NCBI RefSeq assembly: GCF_007971525.1
Contig: NZ_CP042437.1
Location: forward strand, 3,038,001 to 3,102,000
Direction of reading: 5' to 3'
Length of the DNA stretch: 64,000 nucleotides
Source: Mucilaginibacter ginsenosidivorax
GTDB taxonomy: Bacteria > Bacteroidota > Bacteroidia > Sphingobacteriales > Sphingobacteriaceae
Both the position numbers and the translations under genes were made by a program. Within the stretch, counting starts at the first letter, position 1; each line of letters opens with the position of its first letter. Of this stretch, positions 10,801 through 18,694 are shown piece after piece. The notes below the pieces were generated by a model that saw nothing but the letters and a program-made list of their open reading frames with translations, did no database searches and was not told the DNA's origin.

Positions 10801-10970
10801 TGGCCTATTCCCTTTTTATCTATAGAGATATTTACCCCCACCAGCACCTTGTTTTCGGGCTTATCAAGTACTTTACCAGAAACCGTTATATTTTTTGTTT
10901 GCGCGTATATATCTGCATTGCAGATTATGCAAACTATCAGTACTACGTAAAATAGTATATGTTTTCTCAT
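7824..10970 (-). CDS. SusC/RagA family TonB-linked outer membrane receptor
   Basis: The 1048-residue protein has a Sec signal ending near residue 24 (ADIYAQ). A carboxypeptidase-regulatory-like domain follows at ~28-112 (VSGKVLDKPENKVLVGVNISI), then a TonB-box/plug region (LNEIVIVGYQNRN; SLYGSRGAYGVIIITTKRG near 245-262), and a long beta-barrel ending in YNIGLNLELNTSK. It imports substrate captured by the SusD protein. A run of 10 G residues in the coding strand (9260-9269) encodes Gly-Gly-Gly at about residue 569, inside the barrel. A one-base slip there would truncate the protein. The frame is intact in this sequence. The gene lies 20 bp downstream of the DUF5007-like gene, which supports one long operon. 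Confidence 0.96.
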   Translation of the reverse strand: MRKHILFYVVLIVCIICNADIYAQTKNITVSGKVLDKPENKVLVGVNISIDKKGIGQTDANGRFSITVPVNSVVSFSFIGFVTQKLKVEESQKDVIITLSEDKKGLNEIVIVGYQNRNKETTTGASAIITNKDIADIPVSSFEQLLQGKVAGLNIQNNTGAPGFRGSVQVRGLSTLSVSGSGNESFLQPTSPLYIIDGVPLDADKAAEFGFQTQGPGVSPLSLIPVEDIQSIQIMKDAQATSLYGSRGAYGVIIITTKRGNSKVPRVRYTTNFFVNAPPKLRETLGGNDERRAKIQQILSNATTVDELRKIGLTGFLADSLNAYWNNSTNWQSIFYATTYNQSHNLALDGGDQKFNYKANVGYYSEKGVIKNTGFDRYNLNMNMEFKPNDKFRFFGSLFGSVGSQAKGDGLGLLQQGVASNGQASTLLPPPSFYLSSDGVTSALKTLNSNSSRNIRANVDGRYEFIPGLALSSSISYDYTSDAESTFTPAAANSQFAQVYDFEGRNYTLYNRNAITYAKTLGSNHNIFVNLFNEIYKQGGQSGIIRQERTPNDQLQGPVGYDSYYSRGGGVLSNYKNATIASFAGAVSYDFQRKYVVELSYRLDGTSSNGLENPYSKNPSVGLKWNYSKENWFKDLPWLTYGGIRLTWGQNIVPTGSLQSIYGIYNLNGNFNNNPTIGINYDFVPNPTLKPTTTTQYNLGFDIGLFQSRVDLNFDTYYKKVDNLLFDRFLSNTTGFNRRVSNDVAIADYGYELTLTVRPVISKDFNWSISMNGAINRDILLKLPAEYNGQYIKFDNSPYLQHIVFRVGQNTLSNYLHINQGVYATDADVPVNPATGKKYSSNGVPFKAGDPIFKDVNGDYILDDRDYEITGNSQPLVTGGISTNIIYKNFGLNIYATFTAKRTVLNNALADRLAISRNPYDLLAVVPLSNMDIWRKPGDHTVYPNPYSFSTYNQIQPLRPDQTLWAEDGSYFKINNVTLSYSFDRKLIRKIGFNNLRVYFSTNNLTTFSSYKGPNPENVTTLGRDISSGYPVPRTYNIGLNLELNTSK

Positions 10971-10990
10971 TTCAGTGGCTTTAAATGCTA

Positions 10991-12079
10991 TTATTCGTTT
11001 TCGAACTTTGGATTATCCTTCAGGAAATGGAAAACTATTTCCCAGTCTCCTTTTCTGTATATGGCAAAATCGATCCCGAAACTTGCCACTACCCTAACAC
11101 CGCCAAAACCAATTCTCGAATACCTGAATTCGGCATGATCCCGTGTACCCCCGGGAGCATATATTGTAGGTATCTCAACTAAAGGAATTGGGTAAGCCAC
11201 ATCATACTGCGCGTATGTAAGTGTTTTTTGAAAGTTAAACCCGTGCACTATCTTATCCCATACCGTTTCATTAAACAAAGCGGGGTTCATTTCTACCGAG
11301 TCTTTATTTAAAAATTTAAACCTCAGCGAATTCCCTGTACCACCGGTAAACGGGCGGATATAAACTACCACGTCTTTTTTATCGTCGTTGCTTTCAAGTG
11401 GTATATCGGTAGTAGCTCCAATAACATTATTTAAAAATGGCCTTATATAATTCCTGCTTAATGGATTATAAGGTGTTTTTGGATGAGGGGCCGGACCGCC
11501 TGAATAAATATTAAAATCATCAGATGGTTCATAAGGGCGCTCGCGGAAAGGCCTTATCTGAAAATCGCGAATAATGGTATGTCCGCCGGTGTTGGTGATC
11601 TTGAGATCAAAAAAGCGGGTATCCTGCGGAAAATTTGTGCTATCGGCCGGCCTCGGGGCAATAAGTTCATTAGTTGACGATGCCCATAAAATGAATTCGC
11701 CGGATGGGAGTACTTCAAATAATGGATGTTCCTGCAGTTTTCTTTTGGCTTCAATTTCGGCCAGGCTTTTTTCCAGGCCATTGTAAGGAGCTGTCCAAAC
11801 ATAAGTGGCTTTTTTCTGAAAAAGATCTGTCACCGGCCGGCCATCGCCAAAGCGGGCGTTAACAATTTCAAACTTTATAGGCTGTGTTGAATTATCGCCA
11901 TTGAAGCCGCCTATCACTGTAGTGCGCCCAATAATTGGTTCAAATATCTTATTGCTGTAATTTACATTTGAGCTTAAATAGTCCTTATCATTTGGCAGGT
12001 TAAATATCTTTTTACAACTGCTTAATACTGCAATAGCAAACAAGAAGCAAATGAACTCTTTTTTAAAATATGTTCGCAT
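10991..12079 (-). CDS. DUF5007-like lipoprotein
   Basis: This is a lipoprotein of ~362 residues from the start chosen here (MRTYFKK), with Cys22 in a LSSC lipobox followed by KKIF. An ATG at 12118 would add 13 residues and give an unusually long n-region, so the inner start is preferred. The mature part begins LPNDKDYLSSNVNYSNKIFEPIIGRT and contains WTAPYNGLEKSLAEIEAKRK and LPSGEFILWASSTNEL. I recognise it as the DUF5007 type found with SusCD/fasciclin clusters, moderately sure. The content is mainly beta and no catalytic motif is apparent. Its position between the two SusCD halves of the operon suggests a surface accessory protein. Confidence 0.78.
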   Translation of the reverse strand: MRTYFKKEFICFLFAIAVLSSCKKIFNLPNDKDYLSSNVNYSNKIFEPIIGRTTVIGGFNGDNSTQPIKFEIVNARFGDGRPVTDLFQKKATYVWTAPYNGLEKSLAEIEAKRKLQEHPLFEVLPSGEFILWASSTNELIAPRPADSTNFPQDTRFFDLKITNTGGHTIIRDFQIRPFRERPYEPSDDFNIYSGGPAPHPKTPYNPLSRNYIRPFLNNVIGATTDIPLESNDDKKDVVVYIRPFTGGTGNSLRFKFLNKDSVEMNPALFNETVWDKIVHGFNFQKTLTYAQYDVAYPIPLVEIPTIYAPGGTRDHAEFRYSRIGFGGVRVVASFGIDFAIYRKGDWEIVFHFLKDNPKFENE

Positions 12080-12121
12080 CTGTTTATGGTTAATTGTATT
12101 AATTCCTTGAATTTTCATTAC

Positions 12122-13231
12122 TTATTTAGCTTTATTTATTGACCATTCAGCTAACTGGAAAAGCCCGCCGTCCCTGAGTTCTGTAATGTCAATGCGGTAA
12201 AATTTATAAGCTACTGTGTTCGGGCAGCTGAAAACTTTTGTCTGGTACCGTTCTTCAAAAAAGAAATTGCTGCGCCTATCCAGTTCAACCCAGGTTTGCC
12301 CGTCATTTGAACCCTCGTAAGTCCAGGCCCTTGGGTCTCTTTCGGGCGCATCGTTTGCCGAAGTAAGTGTGTATACACCCGATACTGCCGGCGTATTCAG
12401 CTCAAACCTGATCCATAACCTGCCTTGTAGCTCTGCCAGGAATTTGGTGTGATCATCTCCGTCAATAACTTTTTTAGATCCTTCGCCATTATCAGGTCCG
12501 CCATCATTATCTCTTAACACAGATAGTTTACCTCCAATTAATGATATTAAGTTTGGTGGCGGCGGGATAAATGTGAGACGGGGAACAAACTCGTCAAACC
12601 CGAAAATATGGTCGGCGCTTACCACATGTACTACCCCATTTTTGGTAATGATGTTATTAGATCCTGTTGTGGTTGTTGACCAAAAGCGGATAAATTTGCT
12701 TTTTTTGGTATTGCTGAATTCAATCACCTGCGGACCACCATCAACCAAACCCGATGAGGATGCCCGGGTAACTTTACCATGCATCGGATACCCAAAACGA
12801 ACGCTGGTCAAATCAAGCCCATCCTGTAAGGTTAACGAATCGGTAGTGCGCCTTCCTCTCATAATGTAGTATGAAGCCATGGTATCCAGCTGTACACCAT
12901 CAATGTTCGAAAGAAAAAGCGGGTCTTTATCCCCTTGTCTTCTTAAGGTGTTCAGGTTGTTAATTGCCAGTTGAAAACTGGGATTTGTAACGGCAAACAA
13001 GGTTACATTACTATCGGTTAAAGTTTGTTTTAAACCCATTCTGTCAATCACAGCTATCAGCGAATCATAAACACCAGGTTTGCTTTTTAAATATTCATAG
13101 GTATTGCCGGCAAACGTGGGGCTGTTAGTTGCCGTGCTATGGTATCCCCCATCTTTTTTACAGGCAGACAGCAATAGTGCCATAACTACTGATAACTTTA
13201 AGGCACTCATATATTTTTCAAAGTTTTTCAT
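12122..13231 (-). CDS. Fasciclin plus discoidin-like lipoprotein
   Basis: The start is placed at the Met of MKNFEKYMS, giving a lipoprotein signal with Cys24 (LSAC). A longer frame to 13252 would overlap the upstream SusD stop. Residues ~45-215 form a FAS1 domain (YEYLKSKPGVYDSLIAVIDRMGLKQTL is its first helix region; NGVVHVVSADHIF its closing motif). The C-terminal ~140 residues form an F5/8 type C-like module: GGKLSVLRDNDGGP, DGDDHTKFLAEL, WTYEGSNDGQTW and FQLAEWSI. That module is clearly related to the one in the protein at 1-661. Fusing an adhesion domain to a carbohydrate-binding-like one suggests polymer capture at the cell surface, which is inference. Confidence 0.88.
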   Translation of the reverse strand: MKNFEKYMSALKLSVVMALLLSACKKDGGYHSTATNSPTFAGNTYEYLKSKPGVYDSLIAVIDRMGLKQTLTDSNVTLFAVTNPSFQLAINNLNTLRRQGDKDPLFLSNIDGVQLDTMASYYIMRGRRTTDSLTLQDGLDLTSVRFGYPMHGKVTRASSSGLVDGGPQVIEFSNTKKSKFIRFWSTTTTGSNNIITKNGVVHVVSADHIFGFDEFVPRLTFIPPPPNLISLIGGKLSVLRDNDGGPDNGEGSKKVIDGDDHTKFLAELQGRLWIRFELNTPAVSGVYTLTSANDAPERDPRAWTYEGSNDGQTWVELDRRSNFFFEERYQTKVFSCPNTVAYKFYRIDITELRDGGLFQLAEWSINKAK

Positions 13232-13242
13232 ATATGGTCTGA

Positions 13243-14745
13243 TTATTTCCAAAATGGATTTTGAGTTAATAAGTTGTTTTGTGAAATAAGCTTACGGGAT
13301 ACCGGCCAGTAAATTCCCTGGGAGTTTATCAGGTTTAAAAAAGCAGGATTATTTTGCTTGATTTTATTGTACCTTACCAAATCGTACCATCGCTGCCCTT
13401 CACCCAGTAACTCGCGATGCCGCTCATCAAAAATCAGGTCAATCAACTCTCCGCTATTGATGGTGATAGTGGTTATGCCACGCCTTGTCATTACGTTTAT
13501 CAACTCGCCTATAGCACCGTTTTGATCACCTAAAACAGCTAATGCCTCGGCGCGTAATAAAACAATATCTTCAAGCCTGGTAAAAATTAATGCGCTGGTG
13601 AAATACCTGAAAGTAGGGTCGGTGGTACCTCCCTGGATAACTTTTATCTTACTAAAAATGGGGTACTTACCATTTATATTGGTAAAATATCTTTCGGACC
13701 GTGGCAGCCCAAGTGTATCAACACTAAAGCGTTCGTCATTTGGCTGATTAAATATTTTTAAAATGGTATCCTTAGGCATATATATATCAGGAACCTTTTT
13801 ATTTAAAACAGGCTCGGCCAGGGTCAACTCTTCTATATGGCCGGTTCCAGACCCATCAATATGTCCCCAGTCGGAATTGAAGCCAAACATCTGACTGGTG
13901 TTTTTATTAAAAAAGAATCCGTTTGATTTGGTCAGGTCCTCGGTATTCTGGAAACCTATACCGCTTTTACCGTAGTTATCCTCAACAAATTTGGTATAGG
14001 TGGCAACATCGGTATAATTGCCTTGCCATGCCGCTAAATGAGCCAAAACAGCGTAAGCCGTATTTTTTGTTGCTAAAGCACCTCCCCACCTGGTTCTGTC
14101 CTCGTTGTAATAGTTACCTGGTTGCTGAACATCGCCGCCACTATAAATAAACGGCAAATCGGTGGCGGCTGTTAGCATTTCCTGCTGAGCCCAAACTAAT
14201 ATCTTACCTTGATTTTCACGGGGTTTGTTTTCAAACTTACCATCGTGCGAGGTAATAATAAACGGCACATCGCCCCATATCCTAACCATGTAGAAGTAAG
14301 CAAAGGCTCTGAGGAAGCGGGCCTGGGCAACATCAACAATCATATTGTTTTCTGTATAGCGCTTATCTGCCGCTTTTACATCGCCAACCCGTTCCAGGAA
14401 AATATTGGCGGCGTTAACGATGGCATAAAACCTGGTCCAGTCGGATAAAGCGTCCACCGTTGGATAGGATGCATTTAGTTTATTGCCGGCAATGGCCTTA
14501 AGGTCGGGCCTGTTTGGGCTGATAAACTCGCCTGTCCTAACATCTCCATACAGCCAATGGCTGTCGTTATCAGATAATGCGGCACGGGTAAGCGCGTAAA
14601 TTCCCAGCAGGCCGGCACGGGTATCTTCCAGCTTATTCCACATGTTCACTTCGGCAACCACCCTTACAGAATTTATATCCAATGTTTTATTACAACCGGT
14701 TAAGGCCACAAAAAACAGAAGCGTGATATATAATATCTTTTTCAT
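13243..14745 (-). CDS. SusD/RagB family nutrient-uptake lipoprotein
   Basis: The product is a ~500-residue SusD homologue. The start is placed at MKKILYITLL, giving Cys18 in a LTGC lipobox; an upstream ATG at 14766 adds 7 residues. Hallmarks are DTRAGLLGIYALTRA, FLRAFAYFYMVRIWGDVPFI, and the C-terminal DERHRELLGEGQRWYDLVRYNKI and WPVSRKLI. It is the partner of the SusC gene directly upstream and the first SusD of the operon. The two SusD proteins here are quite different in sequence, so they probably bind different parts or sizes of a substrate. No substrate can be named. Confidence 0.95.
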   Translation of the reverse strand: MKKILYITLLFFVALTGCNKTLDINSVRVVAEVNMWNKLEDTRAGLLGIYALTRAALSDNDSHWLYGDVRTGEFISPNRPDLKAIAGNKLNASYPTVDALSDWTRFYAIVNAANIFLERVGDVKAADKRYTENNMIVDVAQARFLRAFAYFYMVRIWGDVPFIITSHDGKFENKPRENQGKILVWAQQEMLTAATDLPFIYSGGDVQQPGNYYNEDRTRWGGALATKNTAYAVLAHLAAWQGNYTDVATYTKFVEDNYGKSGIGFQNTEDLTKSNGFFFNKNTSQMFGFNSDWGHIDGSGTGHIEELTLAEPVLNKKVPDIYMPKDTILKIFNQPNDERFSVDTLGLPRSERYFTNINGKYPIFSKIKVIQGGTTDPTFRYFTSALIFTRLEDIVLLRAEALAVLGDQNGAIGELINVMTRRGITTITINSGELIDLIFDERHRELLGEGQRWYDLVRYNKIKQNNPAFLNLINSQGIYWPVSRKLISQNNLLTQNPFWK

Positions 14746-14767
14746 TTTTGTAATTCGTTTTTCCATG

Positions 14768-17761
14768 CTATAATTCCATTTTCACTCCTAATGTGTAGGT
14801 TCTTGGGATTGGCAGTCCGTAGCCTGTATCATACCCGTTATAATTTACCAGCTCGGGGTCCTGCCCGGTGTAAGGAGTGATGGTAAATACATTATTTACT
14901 GATGCATACACATAAAACCGCGTCACGTTTATGCTTTTTCTACGCAGTGTTTTGGTAAGGTCGTACCCAACTAACACCGTCCTCAATTTCAGGAATGAAG
15001 CATTTTCAAGAAATAAATTCTGATCAACACGGTAAGGAATTACTGTGCTCCATGGATTATATAAAGGGTACTTGCTGTAATCTCCACGTTTTTCCCAATA
15101 AGTAATTTCTTTAACAGAGTTAACATCACTATTACCTTCCCTGTTAATAAAATCAAACCGGTTAGCCATCTCCTGGTTAATCAGGTTTCGGCCCAGGTTA
15201 AAATAAAAATTGAGGTTTAAGCTCCAGTTACCGTATCTGAAATTATTATCAAAACCACCCGATATTTTGGGCAACGAATGGCCTGTTAATATTTTGTCGT
15301 TATTGTCAATGGCGTTATCGCCATTCAAATCGCGCCATTTAGGATCACCTGCCTGCAGTGGGATGCCGTTATACTTAGTGGGTTGTCCGTTAACCACCGG
15401 TACCTGGTCATTTGAAGTATAAATACCATCGTTCACTAAAAGCCAGTATTGATCAACCGGCTGGCCAACCTTTAAAAGCTTATCACCAATTATAATTTCA
15501 TTTAAGCCTCTTGGTAGTGCCTTTAATTTATTGGTATTGTGGTTGAGGTTTAAAGATGATGACCAGCCAAAATTTTTATGATTGATTATATTGGCTGCTA
15601 TAGAAACATCTATACCGCTGTTATTTACAGCCATCCCACTTTCTATAGATTGCTTATAACCGTACTCGGCAAAGGCAGGTATGCCAATAAGCTGGTTCTT
15701 TTCGTCTTTATTGTACCAGTCAACAGATAAGTGTAAACGGTTGTTAAGTAAACCGGCATCTACGCCAAGATTAAGCTGATCTGAATACGACCATGGGATA
15801 CCGTAGCCAATCCACCCGGTTGAGTATGGCCTGGTTAATACACCAAATGCATTATAACCAGGTACAGTTAAATTACCGGTATAGCCTACCGATGCGGTAT
15901 ACTGCGGACCTTGTGCATAATTATCATATGCATTCAATCGCCCTAACCTACCTGCGCTAACACGCAATAAAAGGTCATTGACTGTAGTGTTATCCTTCAG
16001 TATCTCTTTTTTAATATTCCATGCTGCAGAAACTACAGGCGAATAAAACCAACGGCTTGTTGGCTGAGCGTTTGATGAACCATCAGCACGTAATGTAACC
16101 GATAACAGGTATTTTTCTTTTAGTGTGTAATCTACTTTGCCATAAAACGACACCAGGTTGTCCCTGGTTTTATCTAAAAAGCGATATGTTAATTCACGTG
16201 GAAAGGCAACGGGAGTTAAATAATTAGGATCATTGGGGTCTGAGTTTAGCAGGTTTATTTTGATAAAATCGTTTACCCCTTTATATGCATACGCATTGCT
16301 GTATTTGTAAATATTCCATTGGGTTGATTGTCCAACCTCCATCTGAAAATCATGTACTTTGTTTAGATTGAAAGAGTATGTTGCTTTATTATCCAACATT
16401 AATCTTTGGTTAAAGCCAAAGTAATTTGATGCGTAACTATTACCCTGCAAAAGTGTACGGGCATAAAACACATCACGATAACCTTCATTATAATCTACAC
16501 CAAAAGTGGTACTGAAATTGAATTTTCCAAATTCAACGCCAATCCTTGCATACCCATCAATGATGTTGGTTTTGTTATTGTCGAAGCCTTTTTGATACTC
16601 TTTAAGATAGTTGGCGTAATAATCTTTATTGGGCGGCAAGGGGGCGCTCAAATCCGGAAAGTAATTGATCTGTGCAAACCTATCTCGTAAATTTTTATTA
16701 CGGGTGCGATCCAACCTGTTAGCATTTACCATGGTTGAAAACAAAAGCCACTTTACGGGTTTCATATTGATGTTAAACATGGCGCTATACCGATTTAGCG
16801 CTGTTCCATCAGCAACCCCTTCATTTTTCATATCTCCTAAAGAAAAGCGGAAATTCGCCCGGTTTGTACCACCTGAGATGCCGAAGTTGATACCATAAAC
16901 TAAAGCATTACGATAATAAAGATCGCTCCAGTCGGCTTTTCCGCTATAAACATTATTTAGCGAATCGCTTAAATAAATAGGATAATTTTCATCATCAGAA
17001 TATCTGCCGTTGGTAGTATACTGATCGTAAAACCTTTGCCTGAAAGCGTTTTCGTACTTACCATTTATGGTTGTTACCTGCGGCCGTTGCGCTAACCCGA
17101 TATACGAATCAAAAGTGATGCTCCTTGATGCGCCGGGCGTTTTTGAGGATAAAACAATTACTCCGTTTACAGCCCGTGGCCCATAAACCGCAGTAGCCGC
17201 CAAATCCTTCAGTACTTCAATAGAAGCAATATTGTTCATATCAATACCGGCAAATATGTTAGTAGCAGGGCCGGGCCTGTTAAACTCATATTGCTGAATA
17301 TCAAAAGCAAACGGGTGTTCGGTTATTATCGGGATACCATCAAGTACCACAAGCGGCTGTGATTGGTAAACTTCCCTTTGCGATAACAAAGGCATCGGCG
17401 CGCCCCGTATAAACATGTTTTGCACAGAACCAGGCTCGCCCGAAGGCTCCTGAACATATAGGCCGGCGAATTTCCCTTTTAAAAGTTGTTGTAATGAAAC
17501 TGCAGGAAATAAGGATAACTCATAAGGTTTTTTAGTAACGCTATCGGTAAAAAAGTTATAAATAGTACGCTTTTTTATAAAGTTGGTACTATCCTTTAGC
17601 AACGAGTCCTTAACAGTTGTATCGCGACGAACTGTGGTGTCGTTGTTAAACACAATATAGTTGATTTTGCTTCTCTCTCCCCTATTATCTTTAGCTAAGC
17701 AAGTAAGTGCCTTTGTAGTAATTGCTAAAAAAACTACAAAGCACAGCCATAAGTATCGCAT
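14768..17761 (-). CDS. SusC/RagA family receptor lacking the N-terminal carboxypeptidase-like domain
   Basis: This 997-residue TonB-linked receptor is the first gene of the long operon. Its signal sequence (MRYLWLCFVVFLAITTKALTC) leads into ~55 residues rich in Asp, Thr and Lys (NDTTVRRDTTVKDSLLKDST) instead of the usual carboxypeptidase-regulatory-like domain, and no LNEVVVTAxG TonB-box phrase is visible. The plug follows directly (FPAVSLQQLLKGKFAGLYVQ; QPLVVLDGIPI; AAVYGP-like AVYGPRAVNGVIVLSSK). The barrel then ends with PRTYTLGVKMEL. It presumably works with the adjacent SusD. The missing domain may mean a different TonB coupling or sharing of the second system's machinery. The unusually long 0.93-kb upstream region may hold its promoter. 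Confidence 0.92.
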   Translation of the reverse strand: MRYLWLCFVVFLAITTKALTCLAKDNRGERSKINYIVFNNDTTVRRDTTVKDSLLKDSTNFIKKRTIYNFFTDSVTKKPYELSLFPAVSLQQLLKGKFAGLYVQEPSGEPGSVQNMFIRGAPMPLLSQREVYQSQPLVVLDGIPIITEHPFAFDIQQYEFNRPGPATNIFAGIDMNNIASIEVLKDLAATAVYGPRAVNGVIVLSSKTPGASRSITFDSYIGLAQRPQVTTINGKYENAFRQRFYDQYTTNGRYSDDENYPIYLSDSLNNVYSGKADWSDLYYRNALVYGINFGISGGTNRANFRFSLGDMKNEGVADGTALNRYSAMFNINMKPVKWLLFSTMVNANRLDRTRNKNLRDRFAQINYFPDLSAPLPPNKDYYANYLKEYQKGFDNNKTNIIDGYARIGVEFGKFNFSTTFGVDYNEGYRDVFYARTLLQGNSYASNYFGFNQRLMLDNKATYSFNLNKVHDFQMEVGQSTQWNIYKYSNAYAYKGVNDFIKINLLNSDPNDPNYLTPVAFPRELTYRFLDKTRDNLVSFYGKVDYTLKEKYLLSVTLRADGSSNAQPTSRWFYSPVVSAAWNIKKEILKDNTTVNDLLLRVSAGRLGRLNAYDNYAQGPQYTASVGYTGNLTVPGYNAFGVLTRPYSTGWIGYGIPWSYSDQLNLGVDAGLLNNRLHLSVDWYNKDEKNQLIGIPAFAEYGYKQSIESGMAVNNSGIDVSIAANIINHKNFGWSSSLNLNHNTNKLKALPRGLNEIIIGDKLLKVGQPVDQYWLLVNDGIYTSNDQVPVVNGQPTKYNGIPLQAGDPKWRDLNGDNAIDNNDKILTGHSLPKISGGFDNNFRYGNWSLNLNFYFNLGRNLINQEMANRFDFINREGNSDVNSVKEITYWEKRGDYSKYPLYNPWSTVIPYRVDQNLFLENASFLKLRTVLVGYDLTKTLRRKSINVTRFYVYASVNNVFTITPYTGQDPELVNYNGYDTGYGLPIPRTYTLGVKMEL

Positions 17762-18191
17762 AATTAATGGATAATTTGATTAATGGATATAAAAATTGAT
17801 TTTGTAAAGGATTATACCTTCACCAGGACAGTATGCTGCTTAAGCATCTGAGGCATTTGCCAGGAAGAGTGGTGTTGAGTAAGGTTTGTGGGCATAGATT
17901 TTAGTTTAAGTATTTACTGAGTTAATTGCAGGCAGGAATAAATATTCAGGACTAAATCCTAACATTTTAGGTTACTACAAATTGTTTTGGGACTGATTGC
18001 CGGTGGCCGACAATAATAATTGACCATAGCCGTCATGGCCATAATGGCATTTTTTTTTGCATTCATAATTTGGTAAATGTTAGTTAAATACAGGCAGTTA
18101 ATTTTTCATTAATTTAAGCCGGTATTGTATTATTATAATTGTGAAATAAAAATATGATAAAAAACGAACTAACGTTTCGCCGCAGTTTAAA

Positions 18192-18225
18192 TTGATACGA
18201 TTTGAAGAAATGTTGATACGATTTG
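18192..18225. repeat. Perfect 13-bp direct repeat spaced 21 bp
   Basis: TTGATACGATTTG occurs at 18192-18204 and again, identically, at 18213-18225. The 21-bp start-to-start distance is two helical turns, the geometry of AraC-family operators. It lies 431 bp upstream of the SusC gene and 470 bp upstream of the epimerase gene. Which gene it serves is not clear. Confidence 0.6.
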
Positions 18226-18357
18226 TTGCAGATTGGTTAATCCGAGCAGCAATTTTGAAGATTACGCGAGGTTTAATCAGTTTACTCCTTGCTATTTAGA
18301 ACACTATCCCCGTTTTTAATCAAAGAAGTACTTATTATCGTCTTTTTTATTATATCA

Positions 18358-18401
18358 ATATTCTATTTGGAGATTATTATTAATTACTGACAATAGAATA
18401 T
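18358..18401. repeat. 10-bp inverted repeat in intergenic region
   Basis: ATATTCTATT (18358-18367) is followed 24 bp later by its exact reverse complement AATAGAATAT (18392-18401). The arms are A/T-rich, so chance is possible. It could be a regulator-binding site or a weak hairpin. Confidence 0.35.
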
Positions 18402-18613
18402 GTCAAATTAGTTTCTGATAATTAATAACTATCGTATTAATTACCATGTTATGTACTCAAGTCACCCCATTTATCTATTTGTTATTTTTAAATAGATTCC
18501 AGGTTGTCAAAAAATGGCGTTACATAAAACTACAGATTTATGGTAAAACCTAAGTGTAGTAGTATTTAACGGTGTAAAGCAAGCTATGTTAAGCAACAAA
18601 ACCTGCCAATCGT

Positions 18614-18646
18614 TTTGGCTAAATCAAAAGCAGATTCGGCTAAATC
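18614..18646 (+). promoter_or_regulatory. Candidate AraC-type operator upstream of the epimerase gene
   Basis: Two copies of TTyGGCTAAATC start at 18614 and 18635, with the GGCTAAATC cores at 18617-18625 and 18638-18646, exactly 21 bp apart. The downstream copy ends 48 bp before the ATG at 18695. A TTTGTA element follows 22 bp after it (18669-18674; GACATTTG at 18665-18672 resembles the Bacteroidota -7 box). The same layout with the same distances is found before the gene at 21708. The AraC protein encoded at 20543-21463 lies between the two sites and is the obvious candidate regulator, though this is inference. Confidence 0.6.
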
Positions 18647-18694
18647 CGTTGCGTTCCTGCAACCGACATTTGTAGTATCAATAATTATTAACTT

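Larger units (their letters stand above)
17762..18694. promoter_or_regulatory. 933-bp intergenic region between divergent genes
   Basis: No convincing coding frame is present. The stretch is A/T-rich and separates the long minus-strand SusCD operon from the plus-strand epimerase gene. It contains a short inverted repeat CCTAA-CATT-TTAGG (17958-17971), a perfect 13-bp direct repeat (18192-18225), a 10-bp inverted repeat (18358-18367 with 18392-18401), an 8-bp one (18473-18480 with 18490-18497) and the operator-like repeats at 18614-18646. I could not find a good TTTG/TAnnTTTG promoter for the SusC operon. A regulated promoter or a small RNA is possible. Confidence 0.6.

Noticed and set aside
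692..17761. Classical polysaccharide utilisation locus with a predictable substrate
   Set aside because: No glycoside hydrolase, lyase or sulfatase is present, so no substrate can be assigned.
18473..18497. 8-bp inverted repeat ATCTATTT/AAATAGAT
   Set aside because: It is short and A/T-rich in A/T-rich DNA; chance is likely, and no U-tract makes it a terminator.
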